Position numbers and translations under genes: made by a program | Notes under the pieces: generated by a model | Told to the model about the DNA's origin: nothing | Seen by the model: the letters and a program-made list of their open reading frames with translations, nothing else | The model's database searches: none | Assembly: GCA_035578155.1 (NCBI GenBank) | Contig: JAPWDM010000005.1 | Span: 21,698,877 to 21,762,876, forward strand | Reading direction: 5' to 3' | Source: Brachynemurus nebulosus | Taxonomy: Eukaryota; Arthropoda; Insecta; Neuroptera; Myrmeleontidae | Length of the DNA stretch: 64,000 bases | Shown here: positions 39,299-50,084 of the stretch, piece after piece | Layout of the letters: each line of letters begins with the position of its first letter | Numbering within the stretch: position 1 is the stretch's first letter

Positions 39299-40792
39299 AC
39301 AAGGAAGTGACTTTTTTTCAATTTTCTTAAATATCTGGGAAATGGTAAAAGCTTTGGCGGGGAAACTATATATATTTGTAAATGGCACTTTAAGATCTTT
39401 GTTATGATACCAAAATTAAAGTTATAAAATTATTGGGGTTTCATCCCCCACTCCAACCTCTAATTTTATCAGGTATTTTTTGGTAAAAGAGGAGACTGTT
39501 ATATGTAAATAAGAGAATTTTTAATTAATATGTTTTAAATCACACCAGCTTATTTCTTTTTGCATAAATACACCCTTTGCTAATATTAACTTGAGAAAAA
39601 TTTTAATTTTTTGATTTAATGATGCGCAAAAATATGGTCAAGAAATCTCGTATTTTAGTAATGAATTGTTACAAATTTACGATATACTTTAAAGTACATA
39701 ATTTAGAAAGAAAAAATACACTGCAACCCCCCCTCCCCCCAGGTTTTACTGATATCGATACAAATTTTATTTACTTATTTATTTATACAATTGTCAATAT
39801 TTTAACACTCTGGATGTCTATGGATTTTGACTCTGGAAACAATTCATCAGAATATTTTCGGATAATGTAATTCTAAATGAGTCTGATATTGATTTACATC
39901 GCCGTAACAGTATTCTAAAACTCCAGTCTCTAGCTCACAATCTATTTTCGTCATCTCGTTTTCAAAATTTGTTCAAGTATTGATGGTATAAAAGTGGATA
40001 TATTGATCAACAACCAGAAAGAGTTGAAAATCCTGTAACATACTGATTTTTCAAAGAAGAAAGGGAAGCACCAAAGTGTAGTATATGTGGTAAATCCGCT
40101 TCTATAAGATGTGCTTGGTGTGGACAATATTTTTGTTTTGAACATTTTTATGAACAATATCATTATTGTGTAGATTACAAACCTTAAAATATTGACAATT
40201 GACAATAGATACATAAAAATAAATAAATAAGTAAATAAATAAATATTTACGTAATATTTACTTAAAGGGGGGGGGCGGGTGCAGTGTATTTTTCTTTCTA
40301 AATGATGTACTTTAGAGTATATCGTAAGTTTGTAACAATTCGTTACAAACATACGAGATTCTTTGACCATATTTTTGCTCATTATTAAATCAATATAAGT
40401 TAAAATTTTTCCCAAGTTAATATTAGCAAAGGGTGTATTTATGCAAAAAGTAATAAACTGGTGTGATGTAAAATATATTAATTAAAAATTCTTTTATTTA
40501 CACATAACAGCCTCCTCTTTTACCAAAAAGACTTTATAACTTTAATTTTAGTATCATAATAATGATCTTAAAGTGTCATTTACAAATATATATAGTTTCC
40601 CTACCAAAGCTCTTACCATTTCCAAGATATTTAAGGAAATTGAAAAAAAGTTAAATTTTCAGGGGTGAGTTTCACCCCCTTAAACCGCTTATGGGCACGA
40701 ACGAAATATGTCTCGTGATTAGTTTTAATAAGATCTATAATCCACCAAAGTTTCAGAAATTTTTGAGAGATACAGTTGGATACCTTTCCTTG
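39299..40792. mobile_element. ~1.5-kb foldback with a transposon-protein remnant in the loop
   Basis: Arms of ~400 bp mirror each other (39311-39741 and 40263-40650), sharing TTTACAAATATATATAGTTT, GCAAAGGGTGTATTTATGC and a G/C-run block next to TGCAGTGTATTTTTC. The right side continues through a GGGGTGAGTTTCACCCC block to CCTTTCCTTG at 40783-40792. That resembles the CCTTTACTTG terminus of the 7-kb foldback family, and the intervening order (CACCCC block, long AT-rich spacer, terminus) is similar too. The left end, ACAAGGAAG at 39299, seems internally deleted. It is probably a distant member of that foldback family. Confidence 0.65.
39807..40187 (+). pseudogene. Cys/His-rich C-terminus of a transposon protein, three in-frame TGA stops
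   Basis: One frame spans the foldback loop, interrupted only by TGA at 39828, 39981 and 40044, and ends at TAA 40185-40187. Readable segments are LWKQFIRIFSDNVILNESD, LQSLAHNLFSSSRFQNLFKY, WYKSGYIDQQPERVENPV and CSICGKSASIRCAWC. The Cys/His pattern is CxxC-x8-CxxC-x4-CxxH-x7-C, which resembles the cross-brace zinc-binding C-terminus of piggyBac-type transposases and similar insect transposon proteins. That family link is from memory and tentative. No catalytic domain is present. The uninterrupted frame apart from three stops suggests fairly recent decay. Confidence 0.6.
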
Positions 40793-41690
40793 TCCGTAAA
40801 TTTTTTTTTCTGGTGAGCATAGTCCAACCAGTAGTTAATTTGAACAATTCCGAGGTCCAAACCGCATTGAAAAAATATATTAGACTTGCTGATGTCATCA
40901 AATTAAAAAATATTTTTTCTTTTAATTAAAGCATTATGAAAGTGATTTGAATTATGGTGATTGCGTAAATTTTGATAATTTGGGTGTGAACTTTACGTTT
41001 TAGCTATCTGTTTGTCAAAAACTATTTGCTAAATACTTTTTGAGGAAATTTCAAAAGTTGAATTTCGATCGTATCATTAGTTTTTTACAAGACGATATTC
41101 TTTTAATTTTGATTTTCACTTTATATTAACCACAATCACGTTAAATTATACATCTTTAGATTGAATTTACTATTTACGGTATTTCCAGCTAACTTAGTAA
41201 ACTTGTTATAAGCAATGGTCCCATTATCGCTAACCAACTTTATCAGTCTAGAGATACTTTTTGAATTATAATGCTAGAAGTACTAGAAAGTTTCATAAAA
41301 ATATTATATTTTTCGATAATTCAATCATATTATAAACCTCATTCGATCTTATCTATTTATTTTCTAATAAAATTTCGAAGTAGCTACAACTTACACTTAA
41401 TATATCCAACTGTAATTTTACACTTATAAAAAGTGCTCAGTATAAAGCATAATGTAATAAATGTCAGTTTTGTGGTGTGACGTGTATCCGTGTGTTGTAC
41501 GTTATAATACTAGTTTGGCTACCATGCCATTCACTTGTTAAGTTAAAAAGTACCGATAAGTTTTAATCAGTAAATACCATTCTGCACTAACTACATAGTC
41601 ATTTACAACATCCAGATATCGATGTTTTTAATACAGAGTGTCTAAAAAATGCATAGATATCAACATAAAAGAATTCTAAATTCTATAATG
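40793..41690. other. AT-rich spacer, no gene seen
   Basis: No frame or paired repeat could be supported between the foldback and the short tandem duplication. Confidence 0.4.
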
Positions 41691-41699
41691 AAGTTCTAC

Positions 41700-41767
41700 A
41701 GAACTGCGGTGACCTTACTACTTTTGGTATAGAATCGCTGTGACCTTACTACTTTTGGTATAGAAAG
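41700..41767 (+). repeat. Short tandem duplication (~36 bp x 2)
   Basis: TGACCTTACTACTTTTGGTA followed by TAGAA occurs twice in succession, with a near match in the few bases before each unit. Confidence 0.8.
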
Positions 41768-42443
41768 GTAGATAAAATTACTGAAGTAAATGAACCTCGG
41801 CTGACGGTAGGTCCGAAGCATCGATATAAAAGAATATGGATGATATGGATGGAGACTATTTCTTAAGAGAGAGATAAGATATGATATAATATGATATGTT
41901 AGAATGAATACGTGGATTTCTTTGAATGTGCCACAAAAAAAAATCCAAAGAGTGAATAGGCACACAAACACGCGACAAATAAGCACACAAGATCGAGTCC
42001 TACAAAAAATTAAGTTTAAAACAATATTAATTAACGTAATAATCCATAAAGATAATATTTGGGTAAGTAATTATTGTACTTATCAATAAATACAACCATT
42101 TGTAGTGAAAATTTGTTTATTTTTCTAAATTTTTCATTTAAAAAATAGGTTTAAAAATACCAATTTGGCATTATACAAAGTAAAGGAAATACCGAAAAAG
42201 GAATTACTCTACGTAAATAAAGAATTCGTTTTTTATTTAAAATATGTGATAATAACCACAAAAATTTTTAAAATATTGTAAAAAATAAAATTATGTAAAA
42301 ATTTAAATATATATTATATTGACACATCATTTCAATGGCGTCTTTTATGTAAAACTAATGGGCATATAAAAATTTAACTTCAAGATTATGTATTTTGTGT
42401 GTATTTATTTATTTATTAATTAAATGACAATTTAATAACTGTA
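41768..42443. other. AT-rich spacer, no gene seen
   Basis: Frames on opposite strands (41696-41986 and 41904-42089) overlap each other, and neither is recognisable. Confidence 0.4.
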
Positions 42444-42445
42444 TA

Positions 42446-43302
42446 AGGTAACGGGCCTAGTTTCTGACCTTTTAAGAGTGACGGCTGAGGTTAAACGACA
42501 GTAATAAATATAAGTTTAAACTTAAGAGACAATAATTTTATCAACTAGTTTATGGCTTTCAAAATAAAGTCATACAAGTAAAATAATTATTTGAATTGAA
42601 TTAACAATTTAAATTAATGTTTTAAAAATTGACAAAAAGGACCCAGTTTCTGACCTTCAAAATTTCTCATGTGACAGTTTTTGACCCTGACAGTGGCCTA
42701 GTTTCTGATCCTTAAATTTAAAAATACAGTTTTTTAAAATTTAATTTATAAATATTTTTTTATTGATAAAAATGAATGTTTAATGTTATATACGTTATAA
42801 AAAATAACAAAAACTAATCGATGATAACTATAAATAACAAAATAACTAACAAAAACTGGTTAGAATTTAATTGGGCCCTACCACTTTAGAAGTGAGCCTA
42901 GTAATTGACCCTCATATTTCAATAATAAAAATCATTCTAAGGTATTTTATAAATATTTTAAAATAAATTTTAAACAAATATTAACCTGCTCATATATTTT
43001 TAATTAAGTTTTCATACTTACATGATGAATATTGCACAGATCAAAATGAGTACTTTGTAACATAAACTGTTAGGAAACTACCAAAAAAATAGTTCTTACA
43101 CACATTTTAAACTTAAAAATTTTTTTTATTTAGTTAATATATTCTAAACTTTTTAAATTGCTGTTCATTAGACACAGAATAGATTACTTTAAATTAAGAA
43201 TTTATTTTTTTTCTTATTTAAAATATAGTTTTTTTTATTAATTTATAACAAAGTTGAAAAGTTCAGAAACTGGGCCAGGGTCAATTACGGAGTCTTTTAC
43301 CT
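42446..43302 (+). mobile_element. 857-bp TIR element, copy B of the 22814 family
   Basis: It has the same termini and interior as 22814-23673, same orientation, with TA at 42444-42445 and 43303-43304. Differences are a few substitutions and small indels; for example, a short AATT run near 42535 is missing relative to copy A, and GGGCC replaces GAGCC near the right end. Close identity points to recent spread of the family. Confidence 0.88.
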
Positions 43303-43304
43303 TA

Positions 43305-45450
43305 GTCTTATTGATGTTTGTGTCTACCTTTATCAAGAAGATAGGTCTTATTAGTGGTGCAATACTATAAACCAAAACGTAATCTTTTTACAAATATAGT
43401 TATAAATTGTAAATAATCGATTAATTTGAGCAATTTTTGTTTTCAGTTTATAGTAACTTATAATATTCTTTAAGTAGTGTTAAAAAATATATTGATTTAG
43501 TAGACAATTAAGAATTCGAAAAATTAACTGGTAAAATAGTCGAACAGTATTCTTAAGGAGTGGATTCTTGAATCAAATAAAACAGATATTGAAAATAATT
43601 AATTAATTGCTTATGTTTTTATATAGAAATCATAATTATAAGAAAAATAATAAAAATATACTACATATATTGTTCTAAAAGCAATGGCAATGTTTTAATT
43701 ACATTAAAACCGTTACTGTTTATTTATAAAATGACGTCATTCATAATAAGCACGTTAAGATTCATAGTATGTTGATCAGTATTTCCATGGTCCGAAGTAA
43801 TATTTTATTATATTCAGGCTTCAAAAGATCATTATGAAAATACAGTGGCAATAGCTTAATTGATAAAGTTAATATAGTTTTCGGAATAGTTACAAAATTT
43901 GGATACGATTAAAATAAATTACATATTTTGAAGTAGGTAAATATTGTAATACATATTTGTAAAATTGTGATTTTGAAACGCAAAACACCACGACAAATTT
44001 TGAATTTTTATTAAATAAATCAATATTATTGTCTTTCAAAAATCGTATTATTTGTGATTTTACAATATCAGTCAGCGGCGCGGGACCTTCACAAATACGG
44101 GCTTTTGTGCGGTGTACCATTTGCATCGCGAAAAATGTGATAAAAAAGGGTTACAGATGGAAGAATTTTAAGAAGCGCTTAATTTGTTACCGAACATTTT
44201 TAGCGATCTATAAATCTAACAGTAACTTTTGTAGTAAAATCTAAGTACATTTAAACATATTCTAAATATTTTTGTGGCAAAATCACATTAGCTTATTCAA
44301 ACATGTTTAATGAATTTTTAACATACAGTTAGTGTTAGTGGTTTTTTGTCTCATCCAGTATATCTGTTTTGTGTATAGTGAGATTTTTCTCATTTACAAA
44401 CTTTTTATAAAATAAAAATTTTTAAAAACAAAGTTTTAAGAAAGAAATGCTTGTTGAAAATGTAATAATATCCGTTGTGCAAACTTACGGTATAGCATGG
44501 TATAGTATCGGGATATCGGGTAAGTAATAACGTTATGTAGATATGGCTGATACGAAGTACACTTACTGTAAGTGTAACCCATACATACTGAATTGTAATT
44601 TACAGTAGAAAGTTTTTTTGAAAAAAGTTGTTGTACGTTCAAGTAGTTGTTATCTTGTTTCAAAATCAATTTCCATCATTCAATGCTAAATAATTTTCAA
44701 GTGTTCAAGTGTTCAAAAGATTGATGGTAGGATCGGTGGTTTTCAAGCAACATCATTTTTCAGGAATGATTTTGTATTCATATCCAGAAAAAAAAATGGT
44801 GATCACGTGACCGAAGTAAAAACTTCTATGGCGAGCACGTAACCGATTCGAAGTAACATAAATATATTCTATAGGTAGGACCTTACTGAACGAGTCGCGG
44901 TTATAGATGGACGTGCGACGCCAATAACAAAAATACGGTAATCAAATGTCATCACTCATTTTAGATTAGAATCCGAATCGATAACCAGGATTGTCTATAC
45001 TTCAATTGTTTTAATTTCAAAATTTATTTTGATTTATTATATTTTGGTTTCCATAGATTTATTGAATATTAATTGGTAGTCTGTTAAGGACAAAAATTAA
45101 TTGATTGACAATAATAACGAAAGTAAAGTGAGGTTATTTTTACCTAATTTTTAGTAAATAGAAATATTTATTTAATGGTAAAAATGTTCTTACTAGGTGC
45201 CAATATGCATAACAATGCAATAAACAATTTTTCGATTTTTTAAATTTTAATTAATTTTCCAGCGTTTTCAGTTTTAAATTCTAGTATTTTTTGTCACTAA
45301 TCCCCTATAATACCATTTTTTTTTTCTAAAAGAAATCATTAAAATCGGATCAATGATTTTGTTTTTATAGACAAAAATAGGTGGAGCTTCAATTGTAAAT
45401 AATTACTTTTTTCACTTATTATTATTTACAAAGAAAATTTGAATTTTTTA
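43305..45450. other. AT-rich spacer, no gene supported
   Basis: It includes the dispersed-repeat block at 44881-44940 shared with the window start. Frames at 43890-44126 (minus) and 44029-44244 (plus) overlap in a slightly GC-richer patch; neither contains a motif I know. Confidence 0.35.
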
Positions 45451-45875
45451 AAAGGGACCCCGCACAAAGCTTATGGAAATTTGGTCCCGGTTAATTTCTT
45501 CGAAACTTTGGGAAATAATAGTTCTTGACCTGTAGAACAAAAGTCTCCATAGGCGCAAAGCTCAATAATGGACAGATTTTGAGATATATATAATTAAATA
45601 TAACGTACACTGTCAATTGAATATCTATCACCTATCAAATGGTGTCGGCAAAAAACTTGCAGAAAAGTAGAATCGATTGCCGACACCATCTGATTGGTGA
45701 TAGATATTCAATTGACATTATACGTATATTTAACTACATATATCTCAAAATCTGTCCATTATTGAGCTTTGCGCCTATGCAGACTTTTGTTCTACAGGTC
45801 AAGAACTATTATTTCCCAAAGTTTCGAAGAAATTAACCGGGACCAAATTTCCATAAGATTTGTGCGAGATCCTTT
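45451..45875. mobile_element. 425-bp near-perfect hairpin element
   Basis: The arms are about 190 bp each (45451-45648, 45679-45875) with a ~30-base loop. Ends: AAAGGGACCCCGCACAAAGC on the left; AAAGGATCTCGCACAAATCT when the right end is reverse-complemented. The inner edge is GGTGTCGGCA against TGCCGACACC. Both arms keep CTTCGAAACTTTGGGAAAT and TCAATTGAATATCTATCACC. No clear target duplication. The plus-strand frames across it are by-products. A transcript would fold into a long double-stranded RNA. Confidence 0.8.
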
Positions 45876-46732
45876 GTATATGTATTTGCTTTTGGAATCC
45901 TTCGAGCTAAATTGGTTTTTTGCGACAAATTTGAGTTGTAGAAAACACAAATTTATTCAGAAAAGATATGAAACTTGACTGTAATATGGTAAGACAATTT
46001 AACGAATAGAGTAAGTTAGTATTTCGTTACTATGGATTTAAAATCAGTTAAATTTACCAATAAAAACTTATCTCATTTTTATCGTGTTTATCTAAATTGA
46101 AATAGCCAATAAACTATTTTCCCTAGTATCCCAACCTTTTTTTTCATAGTAAAAGTGAAAAAAAAATTATGGGATTTAATAGGAAAGTTAGATTATGCAT
46201 ACAAAAAAATATTAGAAGACTGTTATTAAAACAATTTTTACTACCCTTGAGTTACCATCTTATTGATATGTTTAATTCAAACTTCTTTAAGCAGGATCTT
46301 TTATTTTAAATCCCTATTTTATATTTCATTTCACGTACCTACTCAAAGTTGGCTCAACAAATATTATATAATAATTGTTTGAGTATTATTATGTTATTTA
46401 TAAAATTCCAATAGTCTTAAAATAGCCAATATCATTTCTCTTCCTTGTCATGGATATTCACGTATTGAAGTAAACCAAACAAATAAATAAAAACTAATCC
46501 CTAATTTATATTCATAACTACCCCAGTCGTATCAACCCCCGTTCTGTACGTGATGTACGTTTTTATATTTGATACGTTTAAACACGAAATAAAAATAAAA
46601 ACAATATTATTTTTTATAATTTATCACTAACTTGCAGCAATTTTTCTTTTATCTACGTTCACCACACGTCCCAGTTCCCATCAGTTTTCGATTTTTATTA
46701 AATTTTCGCAGACATTAAGTTTTTTCTCCCCT
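45876..46732. other. AT-rich spacer, no gene seen
   Basis: The only open frame (45769-45978) begins inside the hairpin element and is not recognisable. Confidence 0.4.
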
Positions 46733-47129
46733 TCATTGTTGTTGTTCTGTAAGTTTAAAAATACGATTCAACTCCATCGGCCGGCCGTCTAGTGGTGCCC
46801 TCGTACATTCAGTTGCTGATTTACCATTCAAGTCACCGAATACTGTAATCAATCTTCGTTCTTCTGTTAGAAGTCTGCGTTGGTAAAATTCTCTCTGGAG
46901 AGTAATAGGATGTATGAATATAAACAGAACGAAAAAAACGACAAGAATTGAGTCGATATAATGTTTTTTTTTTGTCGTTTTTCTCACTTTTCTTTGTGTC
47001 GTATTTGCCTGTATTTGCGGTTGGTTTTATTAATATAAACTTGTTGTCATTAATCGCGATCAGTGATGATGAAAATGTTAGTTCGCTGTTTATAAAAATT
47101 TTGTCTACAATTGTATAATTTGTATTCAA
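46733..47129 (-). pseudogene. Possible LINE endonuclease remnant
   Basis: On the minus strand, one frame reads IHPITLQREFYQRRLLTEER followed by RLITVFGDLNGKSATE and LDGRPMEL. LINE apurinic-type endonucleases have an I-x-GDFN-A-K segment followed by an RG-x-L stretch, and FGDLNGK plus DGRPMEL fits that loosely. The preceding codons sit in another frame (SLIAINDNKFILI), implying a frameshift. No reverse-transcriptase domain lies nearby. The match is short; a profile search against endonuclease/exonuclease/phosphatase domains would settle it. Confidence 0.4.
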
Positions 47130-47208
47130 TTGTATTTGTGTACAATTGAAATATGTATTAAGTCTGTATACGTATCTTAATTAAACAGATTCGTATGGTC
47201 TAGTCCAG

Positions 47209-47345
47209 CATTTTTCAACCTTTTTTCAGCCACGGCCCGATAAAATCTCGCATAATGTTGTACGGACTGGTTACCTACAGAATAACATATGGCTATTATC
47301 AGTTTTCTAATTTACATGAACTGTGGAAATTAATATGAACTGTGG
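47209..47345 (+). mobile_element. Probable hAT-type terminus fragment
   Basis: It begins CAGCATTTTTCAACCTTTTT and continues TCAGCCACGGCCCG. This resembles the CAGNGGTTCNCAACCTTTTT start of a widespread group of hAT elements (general knowledge). No partner end is found downstream, so the copy appears truncated and is followed directly by a tandem array. Confidence 0.45.
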
Positions 47346-48780
47346 TTTTCCGACCACTTGGTCAACCATGTAATTCAAATAAATATTGACATTTCTTCAA
47401 GCATTCGAGGAATGTTTTAAAGCAGTTCTTTAAACTTAAATAGAATCCTTGCCGTCTTAAATCACTTCCACCGTTAGTTGGAATAACATTAGGTCGTCTA
47501 ATATGAAATGTCGTTTTTGGACCACTTGCCAGGCCATATCGTTTTATAATAAAGATGGTAAATAGCAACACTTTCTTAAGCATTAGAGAAATGGTTAAAA
47601 GCAATGCTTTAATTTTGAATGGAGTTCTTGCAGCCTGGATTCCTGGAGTCATTTCCACCGTTAGTTGGAATTGTCGTTTATTCGACCACTTGGCCAATGT
47701 AATTCAGATAAATGTTGACACTTTCATTTGCGCCATTAACTAAAATAACACTAGGTCGTGTCTCTGAAAGAAAGATGATTGAATTTCTCCGAAATTCGAA
47801 TCTTTTTCAGAGACTGTAGGGGCTTTACATCTCTTAATTTTATTCAAGTCGTCTCTATTTATCTCCCCCGACAGTGAATTTTATTTTTCAGCTTTGTTTT
47901 TAATCTATGTGTTTTCAAGATTTTTGTGTTGTCTTATTTATTAACAATACCCTGTTCCAGCTGGTCTGGCAGGGTACTTTTAGTCTTGTCGTTATGCCAC
48001 TAAGGGCCTTTTACACCCTTAGTGGTACTCTTGTTATTTATACCTTGTTATTTGTTTCCGTTATTGTTTTTTAATGATGTACCACCGAAGGCCTTTTACA
48101 CCCTAGGTGGTACATCAATTGTTGTTTTTTTTCTGTGATATTTTGTTATGCCGCTGTAAGCCTGTTGTTATGGCTCTACAGCGGTATTGTTTTAACTCCT
48201 TATTGCTTCACTGGTCGGCCTGTGGCCTCTCAGTGACGCAATAAGTTTTATCTGTGATTTTACTGTGATTACATCTGTGATATTAGTGTATTTCTAGTCG
48301 GTTCTCTCCACCCCGTGACCCTTTACACCTCGGGGGGAGTCCCAGCGATGGCCTCCAGGCCTTGGTGACCGGACGCTCTGTCTAGTACTTATCGTACCGT
48401 CACCAAGGACTGTCCGCTCTTTTAAGCCCTGGGATGGCAGGGCTCATCGTTGGATTTTATTATATGTATGTTTGTCCGTTGTCTATTGCATTTATGTGTC
48501 CCTGTCTATTTAGTGTATGTTTTCTTATTCCTCGTTTCGGCGGCGCATGCCCTTAGTTGGCGATGCCGCCGGGTGCTGCTGACCGCACCATCCACCGGCA
48601 GCAGTACCCCAATTTTAATTTAAAAAAAAAAACACTAGGTCGTGTAATATGAAATGTCGTTTCCCGACCACTTAGTCTACAAGGTAATTCAGATAAGTAT
48701 CGACATTTTCTTAAGCAGTACAGAAATGTTAATAAGCAATTCTTTAATTTTAAATAGAATTCTTGTATCCTGGAATCATT
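47345..48780. repeat. ~165-bp tandem repeat array, interrupted by a retroposon
   Basis: Units are marked by CGACCACTTGG or a variant at about 47351, 47518, 47683 and 48665, each followed by a GTAATTCARATAARTRTYGAC block, CTTAAGCA and TTCTTTAA-type sequence. The third unit is shortened by a deletion. The insertion at 47761-48630 splits the third and fourth. Minus-strand frames across the units (47362-47697, 48553-48897) repeat the peptide TTFHIRRP/TTFHITRP because the DNA repeats; whether the unit was ever coding is unknown. Confidence 0.75.
47761..48630 (+). ncRNA. Retroposed insert of ~870 bp made of ten stem-loops, with A-tail
   Basis: AACACTAGGTCGTG occurs immediately before (47747-47760) and after (48631-48644), a 13-14-bp target duplication, and the insert ends in a run of ~11 A, so it was retroposed in plus orientation. 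Stem-loops: 47761-47813, 47949-47975, 47996-48026 (11-bp stem, loop near CCTTTTACA), 48075-48117 (12-bp stem TGATGTACCACC), 48148-48187, 48201-48243, 48304-48339, a branched domain 48342-48453 with inner helices CCTTGGTGAC and AGCCCTG, 48538-48571 and 48571-48609. Three loops share CCYTTTACACC although their stems differ. No open frame exists, and I see no good pol III A/B boxes. It is either a SINE-like structured RNA or a 5'-truncated LINE 3' end. GC content is clearly above the surroundings. Confidence 0.75.
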
Positions 48781-50084
48781 TCCCACCCGGGAAAAAATTT
48801 CCCTTATCTCGAAACATAACATATTGAAGTGATTTGAATTAGAGTGACTGGTTGAATTAAGACAGTTTTTGTGTGAACTTTTCATTTCTGCTATCAAAAT
48901 GACTTTTATAAATGTAATTTCCTTTTATAATGTAACTAATCCAACAGGAGTCTTTTTTCTAGTAGTCCCACGCGCCTAATCTTGATATAAAAATGAAAAC
49001 CGATGACCCCTCCCCGACCGCTTGTACCCGCTTTTGGTCCCACTTTTATAAGATGTGTCCAGTTATGTTGATTTTAACTGCGGTTTGATTGTTTTTGGTA
49101 GCAGTCAACCATCTTAACTTACCGACCAAATTTTTTTAATCAAAGTGTATCTACGTGTTTTGTCCGTTCAAAACATGCTAACGTTGTACAATAAATTCTC
49201 GTGGGTTTTTAATGTTGAATTTACGCACATAATCTTTTGTATATATTAAATAATATGTATGTATATATGTATATATTTTGGTAACTTGTATATGTTTTAT
49301 AACATCGTCGCGCTATGGTCGTAATTGAGTTTGTCCTATTAAAACTTTCAAATTTCTCCGCGTGCTTCCATTAAATCAACATGGGAGAAATATGAAACGT
49401 ACTTAAGTGCACGGTAACAAACTTGTCATACATATTATATTTAGTTTAATTATTTCGGCTGGTTATGACATATTTTAATGGTGTGTCTTTAAACTATTTT
49501 ACTGTACGGCTTAGTACCTTAACAGCCTGGTTAACTAGAATAAATTTTTTATTGTGGTTTAAAAAAAAAAATTGGCCTATTTAAGTGGAGATTTACGACT
49601 TTTTATATTTCAAAATGTAAATCATAGTAGCTATTTCATTCAAATTGTATAAAAAAAAATATGAAAATGTCTTCATTGATACTAATTGAATTTTGAGAAA
49701 CTTTTGAACACTATGTTGAAAAAATTTAATTGCCGATTAAACGGATGCTGTACCCAGTCCTATCTTCCTGCACAATTTAAAAAAAAGTTTTTCATTTCTG
49801 ATAAGAGAGACAATGATCTTTAAAAACTTAAGTACCTAGTTCAAAATTTTGTGATCATAATTTTTCTCTAGATTTCACATCAAAATCTCCATTTAAAATC
49901 TAAAAATGTTTTAATCGAAATTCACCTTCAAAAAATTTAAAAAATTAAGTTAAACACGTATTAAGTCAGGATTTTGTAGTCAGTACATAGAATTTTTCAC
50001 AATTCTCGAAATAAAATATTTCTTGCTTTTATTTAAATGTTAAAGTTAGCCTTTAATTTGTTATAATAATATGCTTTTCAATTT
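48781..50084. other. AT-rich spacer, no gene seen
   Basis: There are no paired termini. A GC-richer patch lies at 48965-49045 (CCCACGCGCC, GACCCCTCCCCGACC) without coding potential. Confidence 0.4.

Noticed and set aside
39807..40187. Possible TGA recoding or alternative code, because all three stops are TGA
   Set aside because: Too few events; ordinary decay (TGG or TGC to TGA) explains them, and the other pseudogenes here contain other stops and frameshifts.
39951..40415. 154-codon minus-strand frame
   Set aside because: It is antisense to the Cys/His-rich transposon-protein remnant and runs into a foldback arm.
43890..44244. Overlapping frames on both strands in a slightly GC-richer patch, possible host exon
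   Set aside because: No known motif, no clear splice signals, and neither strand is favoured.
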